Positions 61,515-64,000 of a DNA stretch of 64,000 bases are shown piece after piece. The notes under the pieces are model-generated. The model saw nothing but the letters and a program-made list of their open reading frames with translations, had not been told where the DNA came from and did no database searches. The stretch covers positions 124,001-188,000 of the forward strand of contig NZ_JBAKBF010000007.1 in the NCBI RefSeq assembly GCF_036881715.1, read 5' to 3'. How positions within the stretch are numbered: position 1 is the first letter of the stretch; each line of letters starts with the position of its first letter. Origin of the DNA: Pannonibacter anstelovis (lineage in GTDB: Bacteria; Pseudomonadota; Alphaproteobacteria; Rhizobiales; Stappiaceae). Position numbers and translations under genes: made by a program.

Positions 61515-62855
61515 TCAGGGGGCGGCCCTGGCTGGATCCAGCGGTTTGGGGATCAGCGTGGCGGTCAAGGCGCCTGCGCGTTCCATGGCCTTTGTCACGG
61601 TTTCCTGGTCCAGCGATCCCACGTAGCCATCCAGTTCCAGATCGGAAAGACCGAGCGCACGCGCCACATAATGCCAGGCGGCGGCCTCGATCTGATCAAC
61701 CGGGCGGCCGCGGCCGAAGGCATAGATGCGCGCGAGGCGGTTCATGCCCACCGGGTTTCCGGCCCGCGCTGCGCGTTCGAACCAGTCTGCAGCGTCTGCC
61801 TCATCCGGTTCCACGCCGCGCCCCTGGAAGCGCAGGATACCGTAGTACACCTGCGCCGAGGTATGGCCGCGCCGCGCGGCACGGCCCAGCCAGTTCGCAC
61901 CCTTGATCGGATCGCGCACCTTCTCGCCGCCTTCGAGGAACTGGAGGCCGAGAGCGTATTGCGCTTCCACGTCATCCTTTTCGGCGGCCTGCAGCAGCAG
62001 CTGGGATGCACGCTCCTCGTCATAGGGACGGCCTTCGCCCTCCTGATACAGGATGGCGAGATTGTAGAGGGCACCGGGGATGCCCGCATCTGCGGCCTTC
62101 TGGAAGAGGTCGGCAGCCATTTTCTTGTCGGCAGTCACGCCCTCGCCCAGCAGGTACATCTGGCCGAGGCGGTAGGCTGCATTCGGATCGCCCGAGTTGC
62201 TTGCGACTTGGTACCAGTCCGCAGCCTTCTTCCAGTCGCGCGCCACGCCAAGGCCGGTTTCATGCATCACGCCCAGCAGGGTCTGTGCAGCACGGTCACC
62301 TTCCTCAGCCAGCGGCGTGGCGACGGCAACAGCCGTCAGATACCAGCCGCGCTGGAAGACGCCATAGGCGAAATCGGCATTGATCGGCTCGCCCGGTTCC
62401 ATCAGCGGCGGTCCCGCCTCAAGCAGGTTGAAAAGCGGCTCAGGCTCATAGCGGGCAAGGGCCCGTGCGGCGGCCTCAGCTTCGTTGGCGGGCTCTGCGG
62501 CAGCACCTTCCGCCGGGTCTTGCGCAGCCGGGGCTGGCACCGCCGTGCCGGCCTCTGCGCCAGCCGCTGCACCAGCTGCAGGTTCAGTTGCAGGCGCCGC
62601 GCCTTCCGGAGCCTCGGTCGCAGGTTTGGTTTCCACCTGTGCCTGCGCCGGGTTTGCGGCGGGTTCGGGCGTTGCCGGAGCCGCCGTCTGGGCAAAGCTG
62701 CTGCCTGTGGCTGCGCAGAGCGCAGCCAGCGCCAGACCTGCCAAAGCCAGACCCGGTGCGCCGGGCCTCAGGCCACGGCGCAGGGGCGGGCGGGCAGATG
62801 CCTCCGCCGTTTCGGGAAACTGGCTTCCGGTCATGGTCCGGCGCGGCAGGGTCAT
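61515..62855 (-). CDS. Sel1/TPR-repeat exported protein
   Basis: The 446-residue protein has a signal peptide or signal anchor (about 33-55, ending SSFAQ), an Ala/Pro/Glu-rich low-complexity linker (about 56-125), and about six Sel1-like repeats (165-415; e.g. AAYRLGQMYLLGEGVTADKK, ALYNLAILYQEGEGRPYDEE). Sel1 proteins are scaffold adaptors, often at the envelope. The start ATG overlaps the ThiE-like stop by 4 bases (62852-62855), showing coupled translation. Function unknown. Confidence 0.85.
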   Translation of the reverse strand: MTLPRRTMTGSQFPETAEASARPPLRRGLRPGAPGLALAGLALAALCAATGSSFAQTAAPATPEPAANPAQAQVETKPATEAPEGAAPATEPAAGAAAGAEAGTAVPAPAAQDPAEGAAAEPANEAEAAARALARYEPEPLFNLLEAGPPLMEPGEPINADFAYGVFQRGWYLTAVAVATPLAEEGDRAAQTLLGVMHETGLGVARDWKKAADWYQVASNSGDPNAAYRLGQMYLLGEGVTADKKMAADLFQKAADAGIPGALYNLAILYQEGEGRPYDEERASQLLLQAAEKDDVEAQYALGLQFLEGGEKVRDPIKGANWLGRAARRGHTSAQVYYGILRFQGRGVEPDEADAADWFERAARAGNPVGMNRLARIYAFGRGRPVDQIEAAAWHYVARALGLSDLELDGYVGSLDQETVTKAMERAGALTATLIPKPLDPARAAP

Positions 62856-63541
62856 TCCTCGTCCTCTTCAAACGGGTGCTGATCGAGAATCGCATTGGCA
62901 AGGCGCACGGCTTGCGCCGGACCTTCGGGATGCTGCCAGATGGCATCCTTCAGGGCAACGAAGTCGGCCTTCGTGTCCGCCGTTTCGCCAAGTGTGGCCA
63001 GGTCATTGCCGCCCAGGGCGACGCAGGGGGTGGAGAACAGCTCCGCCCACCATTCGGCGCGCTCCAGCGTCTTGGCATGGGCACCGGGCTGCTCCTCAAG
63101 GTCCAGCCGGCCGAAGAACAGATAATCCACGCCGCTTTCGGCGATTTCCATTTCCTCGTGCTTCATCTTGGTGCCGCCTGCACCGACGATGCGGGCCGGC
63201 TGGAGGCTTTCCATCGCCAGCTTGATGTCCTCGAAGGAGCTGTCGATATGGGCGCCATCTGCGCCCGTGCGGCCTGTCACCTGCGTGTCGCGGTAGATCA
63301 GCGCGGCGGCTTCAGCCTTCTGGATCATGGGCACCAGCTTTGCAGCCGTTTCCTGCAGCGCCTTGGCGGTCGCCTCGGGCTGATAGATGAGCACGCAGGC
63401 CACATCCCCGCCCGACAGCGCCGCTTCAAGGCGCGGGGCAAAGGCTTCGAGGTCGAAAACGGGCGGCGTAACCAGATAAAGGCGCGGGCGGTTCAAGGCG
63501 GTATCCGTCTGTTGGGCCCGGTATGCGGGCGCATGGAACAT
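62852..63541 (-). CDS. ThiE/TenI-like thiamine phosphate synthase family protein
   Basis: The 229-residue product (ATG 63541, MFHAPAYRAQQTD) has RPRLYLVTPPVFD at the first strand, an internal AALIYRDTQVTGRTGADGAHID and a late GGNDLATLGE, following the ThiE TIM-barrel order. Several usual ThiE substrate motifs (the strict GQ-DLP or TK...NH) are not recognisable, so it may be a paralog not active in thiamine synthesis. No other thi gene is nearby. It overlaps the Sel1 gene by four bases. Confidence 0.75.
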   Translation of the reverse strand: MFHAPAYRAQQTDTALNRPRLYLVTPPVFDLEAFAPRLEAALSGGDVACVLIYQPEATAKALQETAAKLVPMIQKAEAAALIYRDTQVTGRTGADGAHIDSSFEDIKLAMESLQPARIVGAGGTKMKHEEMEIAESGVDYLFFGRLDLEEQPGAHAKTLERAEWWAELFSTPCVALGGNDLATLGETADTKADFVALKDAIWQHPEGPAQAVRLANAILDQHPFEEDEE

Positions 63542-63674
63542 ACCTATGTCCCTAAAGACGGCAAAAGCACGACGCAAGCGCAGAGATGGGTGCAGAAGCT
63601 TTGCGCGGCGGAATGTTGCGGGTGAGGGGGCGATACCAGCAGGAGATTGGTGCGCTGCCTGGCCATTTACTCAT

Positions 63675-63860
63675 GCGGTCGCCCCGGACGAGAGCGAAGC
63701 GGAGATCCGGGGCCTACTCGTTTCCAGAGCGGTGAGAGATGCTTCCCGTGTTGAGACTTGGATGCTGTTGCCTGTCCCTGCTGCGCCTTTGGAAACAACG
63801 GCATCTCTCTGCAAGCGAGTAGGCCCCGGGTCTGCACTGCGTTCCGCCCGGGGCGACCGC
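63675..63860. repeat. Composite inverted repeat, copies 2 and 3 of the palindromic element
   Basis: The left unit (63675-63742) and the right unit (63791-63860, opposite orientation) begin with GCGGTCGCCCCGG and share CGGGGCCTACTCG and GAGATGC. Each unit has its own internal GCCCCGG/CCGGGG(C) palindrome. About 48 bases separate them. The left unit strongly resembles the repeat at 57603-57660, including CGGAGATCCGGGG and AGCGGTGAG. No protein gene is present, so it looks like an extragenic palindrome or a tiny non-autonomous element. Confidence 0.65.
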
Positions 63861-63897
63861 TTGGAAGGGCGGGGAGGTGGCGGAAATGCGGGCAACT

Positions 63898-63923
63898 AAA
63901 AGGCCGGAGCATTGCCCCGGCCT
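63898..63923 (-). terminator. Terminator of the gene entering from the right edge
   Basis: AGGCCGG and CCGGCCT form a stem with nine-base loop; TTT follows on the minus strand. It lies 28 bases past the stop of the partial gene at 63951. Confidence 0.65.
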
Positions 63924-63950
63924 CGATGTTTTTTGTGAAGGCTGAGGGCC

Positions 63951-64000
63951 TTACGAGATCTTCGGGTCCAGCGCGCCGGACTTGTAGCGGGCGGCCATTT
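63951..64000 (-). CDS. 3' end of an unidentified gene (partial)
   Basis: Only the last 15 residues are in the window (MAARYKSGALDPKIS, then TAA at 63953-63951), too few to identify the family. Codon quality and the hairpin terminator right after it support a real gene end. In related genomes I recall a class I fructose-bisphosphate aldolase near the ThiE-like gene, but the residues do not prove that. Confidence 0.5.
   Translation of the reverse strand, partial: MAARYKSGALDPKIS

Noticed and set aside
62852..63541. TPP riboswitch before the ThiE-like gene
   Set aside because: The upstream sequence lacks the conserved CTGAGA-type and ACCTGATC-type blocks of the THI element.

Overview
The window is chromosomal core sequence from a GC-rich alphaproteobacterium, most likely a Hyphomicrobiales (Rhizobiales) member near the Stappiaceae. 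This rests on family content and gene order: CpdR, GapR, RcdA and TrcR cell-cycle genes, DUF1036 overlapping pyk, DUF1192 divergent from a quinone oxidoreductase, a 41-residue L36, and an efp/inositol-monophosphatase/MotA-like/OmpA-like block. The genus is inference. I see no prophage, insertion sequence or CRISPR array.

Layout. 1-6.5 kb: ferrochelatase tail, a QmcA-NfeD membrane pair, a PomA/PomB-type ion channel pair, a KpsF isomerase and a divergent outer-membrane barrel. 6.5-9.1 kb: an MltB-type lytic transglycosylase and a DUF459 protein whose SGNH residues look degraded. 9.1-15.4 kb: gltD and gltB on the minus strand. 16-18.8 kb: a four-gene bufferin-type operon (Cys-containing precursor, DUF692 oxygenase, DUF2063 partner, DoxX). 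18.8-23.7 kb: threonine aldolase, a GyrI-like protein, Hsp20 behind a sigma32-like promoter and a ROSE-like RNA thermometer, a lysophospholipase-like hydrolase and HisN. 23.9 kb: a candidate trans-acting sRNA. 24-32.7 kb: N-formylglutamate amidohydrolase, CpdR, tRNA-Val(GAC), L36, TPR protein, hydrolase, DUF1036-pyk, glycerate kinase, a second amidohydrolase, DUF1244 and GapR. 32.7-46.8 kb: DUF882 peptidase-like protein, orphan sigma54-type response regulator, M3 peptidase, HODM-like protein, ABC1 kinase, COX subunit IV, RluA-type synthase, TPR lipoprotein, S21, MATE transporter and purEK. 46.9-54.7 kb: two divergent DUF465 genes, L31, an ABC exporter, SDR, PrpE, TauE/SafE and RcdA. 54.8-64 kb: a possible micro-ORF or ncRNA, DUF1192, quinone oxidoreductase, TrcR, a second MotA/OmpA-like pair, inositol monophosphatase, EF-P, a Sel1-repeat protein, a ThiE-like protein and the tail of an unidentified gene.

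How it fits together. The strongest accessory system is the bufferin operon, which by family knowledge makes a modified periplasmic copper-sequestering peptide. CpdR and RcdA belong to the ClpXP adaptor hierarchy that clears CtrA, and GapR and TrcR are chromosome and cell-cycle factors, so four cell-cycle genes lie within about 32 kb without forming one operon. RNA-level control is suggested at hsp20 (thermometer), 23.9 kb (sRNA), the gltB leader and the rcdA-DUF1192 gap. A dispersed GC-rich palindromic repeat occurs near 57.6 kb and, as an inverted pair, near 63.7 kb.
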